DNA from: Ascidiaceihabitans sp. | GTDB taxonomy: Bacteria > Pseudomonadota > Alphaproteobacteria > Rhodobacterales > Rhodobacteraceae | Direction: 5' to 3' | Length of the DNA: 64,000 nt | Assembly (NCBI GenBank): GCA_028825475.1 | Contig: JAPKAB010000005.1 | Span: 62,001 to 126,000, forward strand | Shown: piece after piece, positions 17,656-25,298 of the stretch | Layout: every line of letters starts with the position of its first letter | Position numbering within the stretch: position 1 is the first letter of the stretch | Made by a program: the position numbers and the translations under genes | The notes under the pieces: generated by a model | The model's database searches: none | Told to the model about the DNA's origin: nothing | The model's input: the letters and a program-made list of their open reading frames with translations, nothing else

Positions 17656-18447
17656 GCGCGATTTTGGTTTCGGCGTTGGCCCGTTTGGCAACAACCCTGC
17701 AGCGCGCACATCAGGCATGTACTTGCGGCTGATCGGACAACTGCTTTCGTCTTTCATTGTGACCTTGCCACGATCGCCGCTACGTTCCACTTTTTGGATT
17801 TGGTCCAGCGCAACCCAGTGCGACCTGTGGATCTGCATTCCACGCGTATCACCGACCTCTTTGATCGCGTCTGACAGCCGTATCAAAACCAGCTTGGTGC
17901 CATTGGCCGTAGTCACGCGCACATAGTGATCTTCTGCGCTAAGGGACACGAGTGGGCCGCGTTTCTCCCATGGCAATCTTTGCATCAAAGCAACGGCGGT
18001 TTCATTTTGTGTTGGGCTGCCCGCACCCAATGCAAAACTGCCAATTTCCACCACAGCGGAAATCAGTGTCACTATTAGAAACTGATTTAGCAATTCGATC
18101 CATGTGGATGGCCAAATGTCAAAGGCGATCAAGTTCAACACGCTTAGGACAATTGTCACCGCAGTTCCGATGACACAGGTGCTGATGAGAATGTTCAACC
18201 ACTTTGATCTATACTTCATCGCCGTGTGCACAAAGACGCTAGCAAGGCTGCCAGTCGCAAATGTGAGAACAACGACCACAACCCAATAAACGATGCGCAA
18301 CGGTGCCATTGGTATAATGCGCAACGTGTCGAACGGCCCAGATATCCCCAGAAGAACGCCAAGCGCAAGCATCCCGACAAGCACGGGTCGCTTGGTAAAA
18401 CAGCTACGCCAGTCACGCAGCGTAGATTGGAAAATACCGTCAGTCAC
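17644..18447 (-). CDS. Membrane-bound LytTR-domain DNA-binding protein
   Basis: A protein of 267 residues. The N-terminal half has four hydrophobic segments (for example VLVGMLALGVLLGISGPF and IVYWVVVVVLTFATGSLASV). The C-terminal half, from about 165, is a LytTR DNA-binding domain: LVSLSAEDHYVRVTTANG, LSDAIKEVGDTRGMQIHRSH and WVALDQIQKVE. Such one-component regulators sense a signal at the membrane and bind DNA directly, without a histidine kinase. No LytS-type kinase is nearby. The divergent DUF2306 gene, about 100 bases away, is a possible target. Confidence 0.9.
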   Translation of the reverse strand: MTDGIFQSTLRDWRSCFTKRPVLVGMLALGVLLGISGPFDTLRIIPMAPLRIVYWVVVVVLTFATGSLASVFVHTAMKYRSKWLNILISTCVIGTAVTIVLSVLNLIAFDIWPSTWIELLNQFLIVTLISAVVEIGSFALGAGSPTQNETAVALMQRLPWEKRGPLVSLSAEDHYVRVTTANGTKLVLIRLSDAIKEVGDTRGMQIHRSHWVALDQIQKVERSGDRGKVTMKDESSCPISRKYMPDVRAAGLLPNGPTPKPKSRLRV

Positions 18448-18550
18448 GAATGTCTTAGTTCCATTTGCGTAAGGGCCGTTGAAACGACCGATGGAGGCTT
18501 GGAGTGACTATGACACGTTAATTTCGAAGTGCCAATCAAGAGGACCACAC

Positions 18551-19039
18551 ATGACGCTTGCCCCACTCCTATCCGCCCCGTTTTTTGTACAACTTCACGT
18601 TTGTGCCGCCCTATGTGCCATTGTGATCGGCCCGATGGCATTGTGGCGCAAATCCCGTGATCGTTGGCATAAGCGTCTTGGATATACATGGGTGATCGCG
18701 ATGGCTGTGACGGCAATTTCGTCCTTTGGTATATCCGTGGACCCTATCATTGGCCCGTTCAGCCCGATCCACATCTTGTCCGTCTTTACGATTTGGGGCC
18801 TTTGGCAGGGGATTACCGCAGCCCGCCAGCGCAACATTCCAAAGCATCAAGGGAACATGCGCAATCTATACTTCTGGGCATTGGGCGTGGCGGGGTTGTT
18901 CACCTTCTTACCCGGGCGCCGGATGAACACAGTCTTCTTTGCAGACGCGCCGATGGTTGGGTTCACAGTGGTCGCCATCCTGATCGGCTCAATGCTGTTG
19001 CGGTACGCTTATGTTAATCGCAGAGCGACGCGGGCCTAG
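18551..19039 (+). CDS. DUF2306-like small integral membrane protein
   Basis: A protein of 162 residues with four membrane segments, including FFVQLHVCAALCAIVIGPMA and the conserved WHKRLGYTWVIAM stretch, then IHILSVFTIWGLWQGITAARQ and HQGNMRNLYFWALGVAGLFT. The His/Arg-bearing loops (HVCAA, HKRLGY, KHQGNMR) match the DUF2306 pattern and resemble haem-binding four-helix membrane proteins, but function is unknown. ATG at 18551 has AGAGGA eight bases upstream. It diverges from the LytTR gene. Confidence 0.82.
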   Translation: MTLAPLLSAPFFVQLHVCAALCAIVIGPMALWRKSRDRWHKRLGYTWVIAMAVTAISSFGISVDPIIGPFSPIHILSVFTIWGLWQGITAARQRNIPKHQGNMRNLYFWALGVAGLFTFLPGRRMNTVFFADAPMVGFTVVAILIGSMLLRYAYVNRRATRA

Positions 19040-19055
19040 GTGCGCTTAAACCAAC

Positions 19056-20246
19056 TTATCGTTTGAAGTGCTGCGTCCAAATTTCAGTTCGTTCCCCGTC
19101 ACGTTTGTCGTATGCACGCATTGCCTTTGGTAAATCGCCAGTTTCATCTGTCTCTTGATCTGCACCTATGCCTGTTAGGCGCATTGTGTACCACGCGGTT
19201 ATCCCGCCCTCGGGTGCTTGTGCAAAACGTGGGAAAGTTGGTTCCGGCATCTGATCCTTCGACCAAAGTGATGGAAGGTTTGGCTCAATAACCAGCGCAC
19301 GTGCAAGGCCGATGACATCAACAACACCACTGCGCAAAACGTCTTCTGCTTGACCACGGGTTTTGAAACCACCCGTCAACATCAAAGGTTTGGATGTAAC
19401 GGCTCTGGCCAGTTTGGCGAAATCAACAAAATACGGACCGCCCCCCGCCCCGTCAGACGCGGCTTTTGCACCGGGAAAATATGTACCGCCGCTGATGTCG
19501 ATTATGTCGACAGATGAGATGTCCAATGCTGCAACAACCTCAAGCGCATCATCTTCGCTAAGGCCACCCATCAATTGATCAGAGGAATTCAGCTTTACCG
19601 CGATAGCAAAATCAGGCCCAACCGCCGTGCGCGTTGCCTGTATGGATTGCAGCAACAGCTTCATGCGGTTCGCGATTGGTCCACCAAAATCGTCTGTGCG
19701 TTTGTTAAACAGTGGTGACAAAAATTGGCTCAGCAGAAAACCGTGTGCGGCATGTATCTGCACACCACCAAACCCCGCAATCTGCGCCAACTTTGCCGTA
19801 TTGGCAAAGTCCAAGGGAACCTGTTGGATTTCATCCAACGACAACTCCGCACATTTTAGTTCAGGTAGATCTAGGGCACTTGGCCCTTTCGCATCACTAA
19901 TGGGTGCGTAAGCCAACGCGCCCGCGTGTCCAAGTTGTAGCCAAAGCTGCGCCCCGTCTTTGTTACCTTGCCTAGCTAGTTCGCGAAATTTGGACAGGTC
20001 AGATTGTGAATCCAAAACCAAATTTCCGGGCTTTTCAGCGTAGTGGGATGTGGACTGCACCTCGCCAACAATCGACACAGCCAACCCACCTTCGGCCCAG
20101 CGCTGATAAAGCCTGTTTTGCTGCGCTGTCGGGTGGCCAGTGCCATCCCCGAGTGAGTCAGACATTGCCGATTTGGCGATCCGGTTTTTCAGGACCACAC
20201 CACAGGGCAATTCTAGGGGCTGAAATAGTACTTCGTTTTGTTGCAT
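19056..20246 (-). CDS. Old yellow enzyme family NADH:flavin oxidoreductase
   Basis: A protein of 396 residues forming a FMN-binding TIM barrel. Landmarks are LKNRIAKSAMSD near the N-terminus, the active-site and substrate-loop block IHAAHGFLLSQFLSPLFNKR with the FGG that follows, and the phosphate-binding region LMLTGGFKTRGQAEDVL. Relatives reduce activated C=C bonds using NAD(P)H. It lacks the extra iron-sulfur and NAD domain of 2,4-dienoyl-CoA reductases. It appears monocistronic and converges on the DUF2306 gene. Confidence 0.9.
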   Translation of the reverse strand: MQQNEVLFQPLELPCGVVLKNRIAKSAMSDSLGDGTGHPTAQQNRLYQRWAEGGLAVSIVGEVQSTSHYAEKPGNLVLDSQSDLSKFRELARQGNKDGAQLWLQLGHAGALAYAPISDAKGPSALDLPELKCAELSLDEIQQVPLDFANTAKLAQIAGFGGVQIHAAHGFLLSQFLSPLFNKRTDDFGGPIANRMKLLLQSIQATRTAVGPDFAIAVKLNSSDQLMGGLSEDDALEVVAALDISSVDIIDISGGTYFPGAKAASDGAGGGPYFVDFAKLARAVTSKPLMLTGGFKTRGQAEDVLRSGVVDVIGLARALVIEPNLPSLWSKDQMPEPTFPRFAQAPEGGITAWYTMRLTGIGADQETDETGDLPKAMRAYDKRDGERTEIWTQHFKR

Positions 20247-20337
20247 CCGAACGGTCCCACCTAAATTGCGCTTCTTTCAACACATCTATCAAATCTGATG
20301 CTGCGGCAACACATTGTGGAAATGGGGCGAAAAGCAA

Positions 20338-20378
20338 ACAGCGCCCGATCCGTTAAGATCAGGCGCTGCTTTTATTTT
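20338..20378. terminator. Bidirectional intrinsic terminator between aminotransferase and OYE genes
   Basis: AGCGCC-C-GATC and GATC-A-GGCGCT form a ten-pair stem with one mismatch around CGTTAA. A GCTTTTATTTT run follows on plus and GTTTGCTTTT on minus. It would end the aminotransferase transcript coming from the right. Confidence 0.85.
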
Positions 20379-20381
20379 GCG

Positions 20382-20405
20382 TTGGCGGGGTGAACCCCGA
20401 CCTAT
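20382..20405. repeat. Palindromic REP-like element, copy 2
   Basis: It carries the same TTGGCGGGGTGAACCCCG core as the copy at 16649, with GACCTATG in place of CCCTACG on the right arm. It lies directly after the aminotransferase stop and next to its terminator. Confidence 0.72.
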
Positions 20406-20407
20406 GT

Positions 20408-21592
20408 TTAGATGCCAGCGTCGATGATGGCTTTGGCCAAGATTGGGATGGTTTTTGCGTTTAGGCCTGCGATGTTCATGCGGCTGTCGCCAACCATGTA
20501 GATGCCTGCATCAACGCGCAGTTTTTCCACCATCTCAGGTGTGGTGCCAAGGCGCGAGAACATGCCGCGGTGCTGTGCAAGGAAGCCAAAGCGATCAGAG
20601 CCGGACAGGCGCTGAAGCTCGGCAGCCAAGTCGCTGCGCAGACCCAACATTGAAGTGCGGATGTCTTCGAGTTCTGTCATCCAATCAGCGCGCATTGCGT
20701 CGTCGTTCAAGATCATCGTTACGATGCGTGCACCGTGATCTGGCGGAAAGCTAAAGTTCTGACGGTTCAGGAACGCCAAAGTCGCTTGGTTCAAGCCTTT
20801 GGCAGATGTGTCTTGGGACACAACCATCAACATGCCTGTACGTTCGCGGTAGATGCCAAAGTTTTTGGAACAGCTGGCTGCGATGATTGTCTCTGGCATG
20901 GCTGCGGTCACTGCGCGTGTTGCTGCTGCGTCTTCTTCCAGACCGTCACCAAAACCTTGGTATGCGATATCGATCATCGGAGTTGCGCCCGTTGATTTCA
21001 GAACCGCAATCACTTCTTCCCACTGCGCCGCGTTCAGGTTTGCACCTGTCGGGTTGTGGCAGCAGCCGTGAAGCAGAACAACGTCGCCCACTTTGGCTGT
21101 TTTCAGATCAGCAATCATGCCGTCGAAATCAACACCGCGTGTTTCATCGTCGAAATAGCGATATGGGACCATGTCCATCTCAAGGTATTTCAGGATGGAC
21201 AGGTGGTTTGGCCATGTTGGGTTAGACACAAAAACGCGCGCATCTTGGCGGGCCATTTGGATCAATTCAAACGCTTGGCGCACAGCACCTGTTCCGCCCG
21301 GCGTTGCCGCAGCAGAAATAGTGTCGCGTGCAACGGCATCGCCCAAAACCAGTTTGATCATCGCATCGCCAAACGCAGGGTCGCCTGCAAGGCCAACATA
21401 GGCTTTGCTGTCTTGGTCTTCCCACAGTTTGTGTTCTGCCGTTTTGATCGCACGCATCACAGGCGTCAGGCCCGTTGCATCCTTATAGACGCCAACGCCA
21501 AGATCAATTTTGGTCTCACGTGGGTCTGCGCGATATTGCGCCATAAGCGCTAGAATTTTATCAGCAGGTTGCGGTTGTAGTGTTTCGAACAT
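20408..21592 (-). CDS. Aromatic amino acid aminotransferase (class I, PLP)
   Basis: A protein of 394 residues of the aspartate/tyrosine transaminase subgroup. Seen are GGTGAVRQAFELI, FVSNPTWPNHLSIL, LLHGCCHNPTG, IDIAYQGFGDGLEEDA and the PLP-lysine block ASCSKNFGIYRERTG, with the substrate-binding arginine in SRMNIAGL. It interconverts aromatic amino acids (or aspartate) and their 2-oxo acids. The start is ATG at 21592, where it shares one base with the sseA stop (TGATG), so the two are coupled. A start at 21646 would run well into sseA and add residues outside the family. Confidence 0.92.
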   Translation of the reverse strand: MFETLQPQPADKILALMAQYRADPRETKIDLGVGVYKDATGLTPVMRAIKTAEHKLWEDQDSKAYVGLAGDPAFGDAMIKLVLGDAVARDTISAAATPGGTGAVRQAFELIQMARQDARVFVSNPTWPNHLSILKYLEMDMVPYRYFDDETRGVDFDGMIADLKTAKVGDVVLLHGCCHNPTGANLNAAQWEEVIAVLKSTGATPMIDIAYQGFGDGLEEDAAATRAVTAAMPETIIAASCSKNFGIYRERTGMLMVVSQDTSAKGLNQATLAFLNRQNFSFPPDHGARIVTMILNDDAMRADWMTELEDIRTSMLGLRSDLAAELQRLSGSDRFGFLAQHRGMFSRLGTTPEMVEKLRVDAGIYMVGDSRMNIAGLNAKTIPILAKAIIDAGI

Positions 21593-22446
21593 CAGGCTTC
21601 TCCAGTTGCCACGGGCACGGTGGGAAACATCCCCCACTCGGTCCAAGATCCATCATATAACGACCACATATCGTGGCCCATACGTTCCAGCGCCAATCCC
21701 AATACGGCGGCGGTTACGCCGGACCCGCAGGTGGTGATGATTGGCTTTTTCAGATCAACGCCAGCGATCTCAAAGATTGCGCGGGTTTGATCCGGAGTTT
21801 TCATTGTTTTGTCATCGTTCAGCAGATCAGTGAACGGCACGTTGCGTGAATTCGGGATATGGCCCGAACGCAGCCCTTCACGTGGTTCTGGAGCTTCGCC
21901 GCGGAACCGTTCAGCGGCGCGGGCGTCAACGATCTGGGAGGTGCCCAATTTGGACGCTGAGGACACTTGGGTCACATCACGTACCATTTGATTTTGGAAA
22001 CGCACGGTCATGTGACGGTCACGAATGACAGGGGCCAAGTCTTCGACCTCGCGTCCTTCAGCGATCCACTTTGGCAATCCGCCATCAAGCACCGCAATGT
22101 TGTTTTGCCCCATAAGACGGAACAACCACCACACGCGCGCAGCTGAGAACAGGCCAGACCCATCATAGACAACAATCTGGTGTCCGTCGCCAACGCCCAT
22201 CGCGCGCACGCGGGACATGAATTTCTCAATTGGGGGTACCATATGCGGAAGATCGGAGCGGCCATCGCTCACGTCATCAATGTCAAAGAAGCGGGCACCT
22301 GGGATGTGAACCGCGTCATATTCTGTGCGACCATCGCGGTCGACACCTGGCAAATAAGTCGACGCATCCAAGATCCGCAAATCCGGATCTTTCATATGCG
22401 CGGCAAGCCAGTCAGTTGAAACTAGTGTTTTGGGATCATCAGCCAT
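21592..22446 (-). CDS. sseA: 3-mercaptopyruvate sulfurtransferase
   Basis: A protein of 284 residues made of two rhodanese domains. The second carries the active-site loop CGSGVTA, which marks mercaptopyruvate rather than thiosulfate sulfurtransferases. The first has WLAAHMKDPDLRILDAS and the inactive loop VVYDGSGLFSAAR. It moves sulfur from 3-mercaptopyruvate to thiol acceptors. An aminotransferase able to make mercaptopyruvate from cysteine is often the partner, and here the aminotransferase gene is translationally coupled downstream. ATG at 22446 is preferred over one ten codons upstream because an AGAGAA site precedes it. Confidence 0.93.
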   Translation of the reverse strand: MADDPKTLVSTDWLAAHMKDPDLRILDASTYLPGVDRDGRTEYDAVHIPGARFFDIDDVSDGRSDLPHMVPPIEKFMSRVRAMGVGDGHQIVVYDGSGLFSAARVWWLFRLMGQNNIAVLDGGLPKWIAEGREVEDLAPVIRDRHMTVRFQNQMVRDVTQVSSASKLGTSQIVDARAAERFRGEAPEPREGLRSGHIPNSRNVPFTDLLNDDKTMKTPDQTRAIFEIAGVDLKKPIITTCGSGVTAAVLGLALERMGHDMWSLYDGSWTEWGMFPTVPVATGEA

Positions 22447-22563
22447 CAGATTCTCTTCCCTGCGTGAATGCGTCACTGCCTAACGCTATGGGAAGTATGT
22501 GGCAAGTCTGTGTGTCCAGGTTGGACTACGAGGCGGCGCCCAACCTGTCCTTAAGCGTAAAGC

Positions 22564-22854
22564 TTATTTACCGATCATGTTGCGAACAACGCCGACGAGG
22601 GCAAGCACTGCGCCACCACCAACACCGCCGCCAACAACCTGGCCAATGATCGCGCCGAAGTCCAAACCAGCAGCGCCGCCAGCGGCCCCTGCCAAATCAG
22701 GAGCACCAATTGCGCTAAGGATCGTGCCACCTAGGCCCCCACCAACAACGCCAGCAATAGAGTTGATCAATGTGCCTTGGTTTAAGCTTCCGAGCAATTT
22801 ACCCGCAGCGTTACCACCAGCAGCACCAGACAAAAGTCCAATAATAAGTTCCAT
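22564..22854 (-). CDS. Small glycine/alanine-rich hydrophobic protein
   Basis: A protein of 96 residues, extremely rich in Gly, Ala and Leu, with repeated small-residue helix patterns (LLSGAAGGNAAGKLLGSL, IAGVVGGGLGGTIL, IIGQVVGGGVGGGAV). GGAGGG lies seven bases before the ATG at 22854, a very strong site, suggesting good expression. The glycine-zipper-like patterning points to a membrane-inserted or self-assembling protein. I recognise no characterised family. It lies downstream of smpB in the same direction, about 170 bases away. Confidence 0.7.
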   Translation of the reverse strand: MELIIGLLSGAAGGNAAGKLLGSLNQGTLINSIAGVVGGGLGGTILSAIGAPDLAGAAGGAAGLDFGAIIGQVVGGGVGGGAVLALVGVVRNMIGK

Positions 22855-23022
22855 AATATATCCCTCCAGCGGGGGGCTATAATTATTGAATACTCTCAAC
22901 TCCCCCCAAAGCTAAGTAGCAGTGGGACTTTACGCAGATCACCAAAAGGCAGTCATGGGGAATTTATACCTAAAACAACTCATTTATGGGCGTTTTTCGA
23001 CAAAAAATGACGCCAAGCAGGG

Positions 23023-23502
23023 TCAGCCGTGATCTTTCATAAGGCGTGCTTTTTGACGGGACCAATCGCGTTTTGCTTCGGTCGCGCGCTTGTCGTGGTT
23101 CTGCTTACCCTTGGCGACGCCAAGTTTAATCTTCGCGAACCCTTTGTGATTAAAGTACATCACGATAGGCACCAAGGTCATACCTTTGCGCTGGGTCGCG
23201 TTCCACAAATTCGATAATTCTTTTTTAGAAACCAGCAACTTACGACGGCGGCGTACTTCGTGTTTGAAGGTTTTAGCCCCTTCATATGGCGCGATATAAG
23301 AGTTCACCAACCACAGTTCGTTGTTTTCAACCGCGGCATAGCTTTCAGCGATATTTGTGCCACCGATGCGCATGGATTTCACTTCGGACCCCTCAAGGAT
23401 AACACCACATTCGATGTCATCGTCGATTGCATAATCAAAGCGTGCGCGCCGATTCTCAGCGATCACTTTGTAATTAGGGTCTGATTTCTTATTCTGTACC
23501 AT
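23023..23502 (-). CDS. smpB: SsrA-binding protein (tmRNA partner)
   Basis: A protein of 159 residues with the SmpB core: [35 protein letters not shown], the [11 protein letters not shown] block, and the basic C-terminal tail [20 protein letters not shown]. It binds tmRNA and brings it to stalled ribosomes for trans-translation. The tmRNA gene is not seen nearby. ATG at 23502 begins all family-like sequence; 32 further codons upstream are open but do not look coding, and the chosen start lacks a strong ribosome site. Confidence 0.95.
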   Translation of the reverse strand: MVQNKKSDPNYKVIAENRRARFDYAIDDDIECGVILEGSEVKSMRIGGTNIAESYAAVENNELWLVNSYIAPYEGAKTFKHEVRRRRKLLVSKKELSNLWNATQRKGMTLVPIVMYFNHKGFAKIKLGVAKGKQNHDKRATEAKRDWSRQKARLMKDHG

Positions 23503-23624
23503 CAAAAGGGATGTAGGGCTTACAGCGCAAGGGTGCAAGAGAAGGCAAGCTATCGAAGCTTGTTCCACCGCGCAGACTGTGGAAATATTAGGTAACATTT
23601 TTAAAGAGATTATAATTTTCCTTC

Positions 23625-24302
23625 ATGACCTATTTTTTCAAAGTCCTCGCACTTGCCCTTTGTATGGCCGGCTCAACCGCCACAGCACAAAGCGGCACAC
23701 GCATCCTTGCTATGGGGGATTCATTTTTTGCCACCAATAGCGCCCAAAACAAAGCCATCCCGAATGTCTTGGCCAAAATCCTCAGAGAACCGGTTCGCAA
23801 TCGCGCTGTTGCCGGTGCTAGGATCATTTACCGGTTGCCCATTTCAGGAAGCCTAGGATTCAAAATAGAGCAACAATACAAACCGGGAACCTGGGATTGG
23901 ATTGTTATAAATGGTGGCGGCAATGACCTGATGCTGGGCTGTGGGTGCAACAGGTGTGATGCCCGCATGAACAAAATGATTTCGCGTGATGGCACCAAAG
24001 GGGAAATCCCACGACTGATCGCAAGGCTGCGCAAAACGAACGCGCGCATTGTCTATTCTGGATACTTCAGAACACCGGGCACAGAATCCCCGATTGAGGG
24101 TTGCGGCGACGAAGGCCAAGAATTGGATGCACGCCTGACCCGTATGGCCCAACGCGACAAAGGTGTTTGGTTTGTTTCAATGGCGGATGTCGTGCCACAC
24201 GGTGACAGATCATTTCATAGGTTTGATATGATACACCCATCGCCCAAGGGCAGTGCCGCGGCGGCAAAGCGGATTGCTAAAGTCATATCAAAACATCGCT
24301 GA
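23625..24302 (+). CDS. Secreted SGNH/GDSL hydrolase
   Basis: A protein of 225 residues with a signal peptide (cleavage after TATAQ, about residue 22). It then shows the SGNH blocks: nucleophile Ser in LAMGDSFFATN, block III glycine/asparagine in INGGGNDLML, and the Asp/His pair in DMIHPSPKG near the C-terminus. It is probably a periplasmic esterase or lipase; the substrate is unknown. An unusual cysteine cluster, LGCGCNRCDARM, directly follows block III, with another Cys at GCGDEGQ, likely disulfide-bonded. Confidence 0.88.
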   Translation: MTYFFKVLALALCMAGSTATAQSGTRILAMGDSFFATNSAQNKAIPNVLAKILREPVRNRAVAGARIIYRLPISGSLGFKIEQQYKPGTWDWIVINGGGNDLMLGCGCNRCDARMNKMISRDGTKGEIPRLIARLRKTNARIVYSGYFRTPGTESPIEGCGDEGQELDARLTRMAQRDKGVWFVSMADVVPHGDRSFHRFDMIHPSPKGSAAAAKRIAKVISKHR

Positions 24303-24334
24303 AATAAAGAATGGCGCCGCAGGGCCACTCAACT

Positions 24335-25152
24335 TTAGTCGCCTAGTTTCTTGTGAACTTCGTCTAAGTCGATTTCAGCAATCGGCATCTTGTTTGATGG
24401 GTCTTGGAAATCATATTTGAACACTTCGAAATCACGCTTAAATATTTCATAGACAAGATGCATCGACAGATCGTCAAAGTAATCTTCGACTGGATGCGCA
24501 CGTTTTGGTCCGTGCCCTTCGCTTTCGTTAAAGCGCGGGATCGCTTCAAGGTCCACAGCATGTGGCGTTTTGATGTTGGACAGAACATCCGCCATGCCTT
24601 CATTGAACTTTTCCGTCCAAATAATTTTATCATACTGGCCACCATTCACGATGAACGTGCTGACGTGTCCGGACATTGCTGACCAGTGAATGTCCGGGTC
24701 CATTGGACGGCGGAACCGAATGGTATCACGTGCAAACAATAGGAAACGGCGGAAGGATTGGATTTGGTCAAACTCTTGTTTACCATCATCACCACCAACT
24801 TCGATGCCATATTTTTGGATCAACAGCGGAACAAGGTTACCGCGATACCGCTTGCCGTTGCGCTGAATGCCGCAGATCTTGTCAAAGAAAGAAGACAAGA
24901 TGCGTGTGTATGGGTTGCGCACACAGGTAAAGGAATACGACTCATGTGACTGCACATTTTTCGTAATCGGACCCTGACTGTGTTCAAGCGCCCATTTGTG
25001 CATGCCACCTTTGGCATCATGGATATCCCCGTCAAAGAATTCACCCTGATCTGAATAATACATGATCTGACCGATCGTAGAGCAGGCGCACTTAGGTACG
25101 ACCGATAAACAAGACTTTCAGTTTCTGTCATCCAAGTTCCGGGAAAACCCAT
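24335..25152 (-). pseudogene. Sulfotransferase (family 2) broken by a one-base frameshift near 25099
   Basis: The large part (frame ending at 24335) holds the sulfotransferase core: SYSFTCVRNPYTRILSSFFD with the 3'-phosphate-binding arginine region, then DPDIHWSAMSGHVSTFI and the C-terminal PRFNESEGHGPKRAHP. Read in that frame, the PAPS-binding loop PKCACSTIGQI lies upstream of the first ATG at 25063, with no start codon and a stop further up. The expected N-terminus MGFPGTWMTETESLVYRS is intact in another frame from ATG at 25152. Joining them needs one extra base near 25099 and then gives a normal protein of about 272 residues. Either the gene is newly inactivated, or the base call is wrong, or recoding occurs. 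As it stands, only a protein without its PAPS loop could be made. Confidence 0.85.
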
Positions 25153-25298
25153 ATTATTCGTCCTCGTCTTATTAAGTGCTGTTGTATCGGCAACAGTTTT
25201 CGCAACTACAAGAAAACCGATTAAACACTATTTAATCAAATGCCCATCACCTTTAACAACGTAAACAATGATGCGCAAAGGGGCAGTTCGTTTCCTAA

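Noticed and set aside
25063..25099. Programmed -1 frameshift as the way to make full-length sulfotransferase
   Set aside because: The joining region (CGG TCG TAC) is no slippery heptamer and no clear downstream pseudoknot is seen; mutation or sequencing error is likelier.
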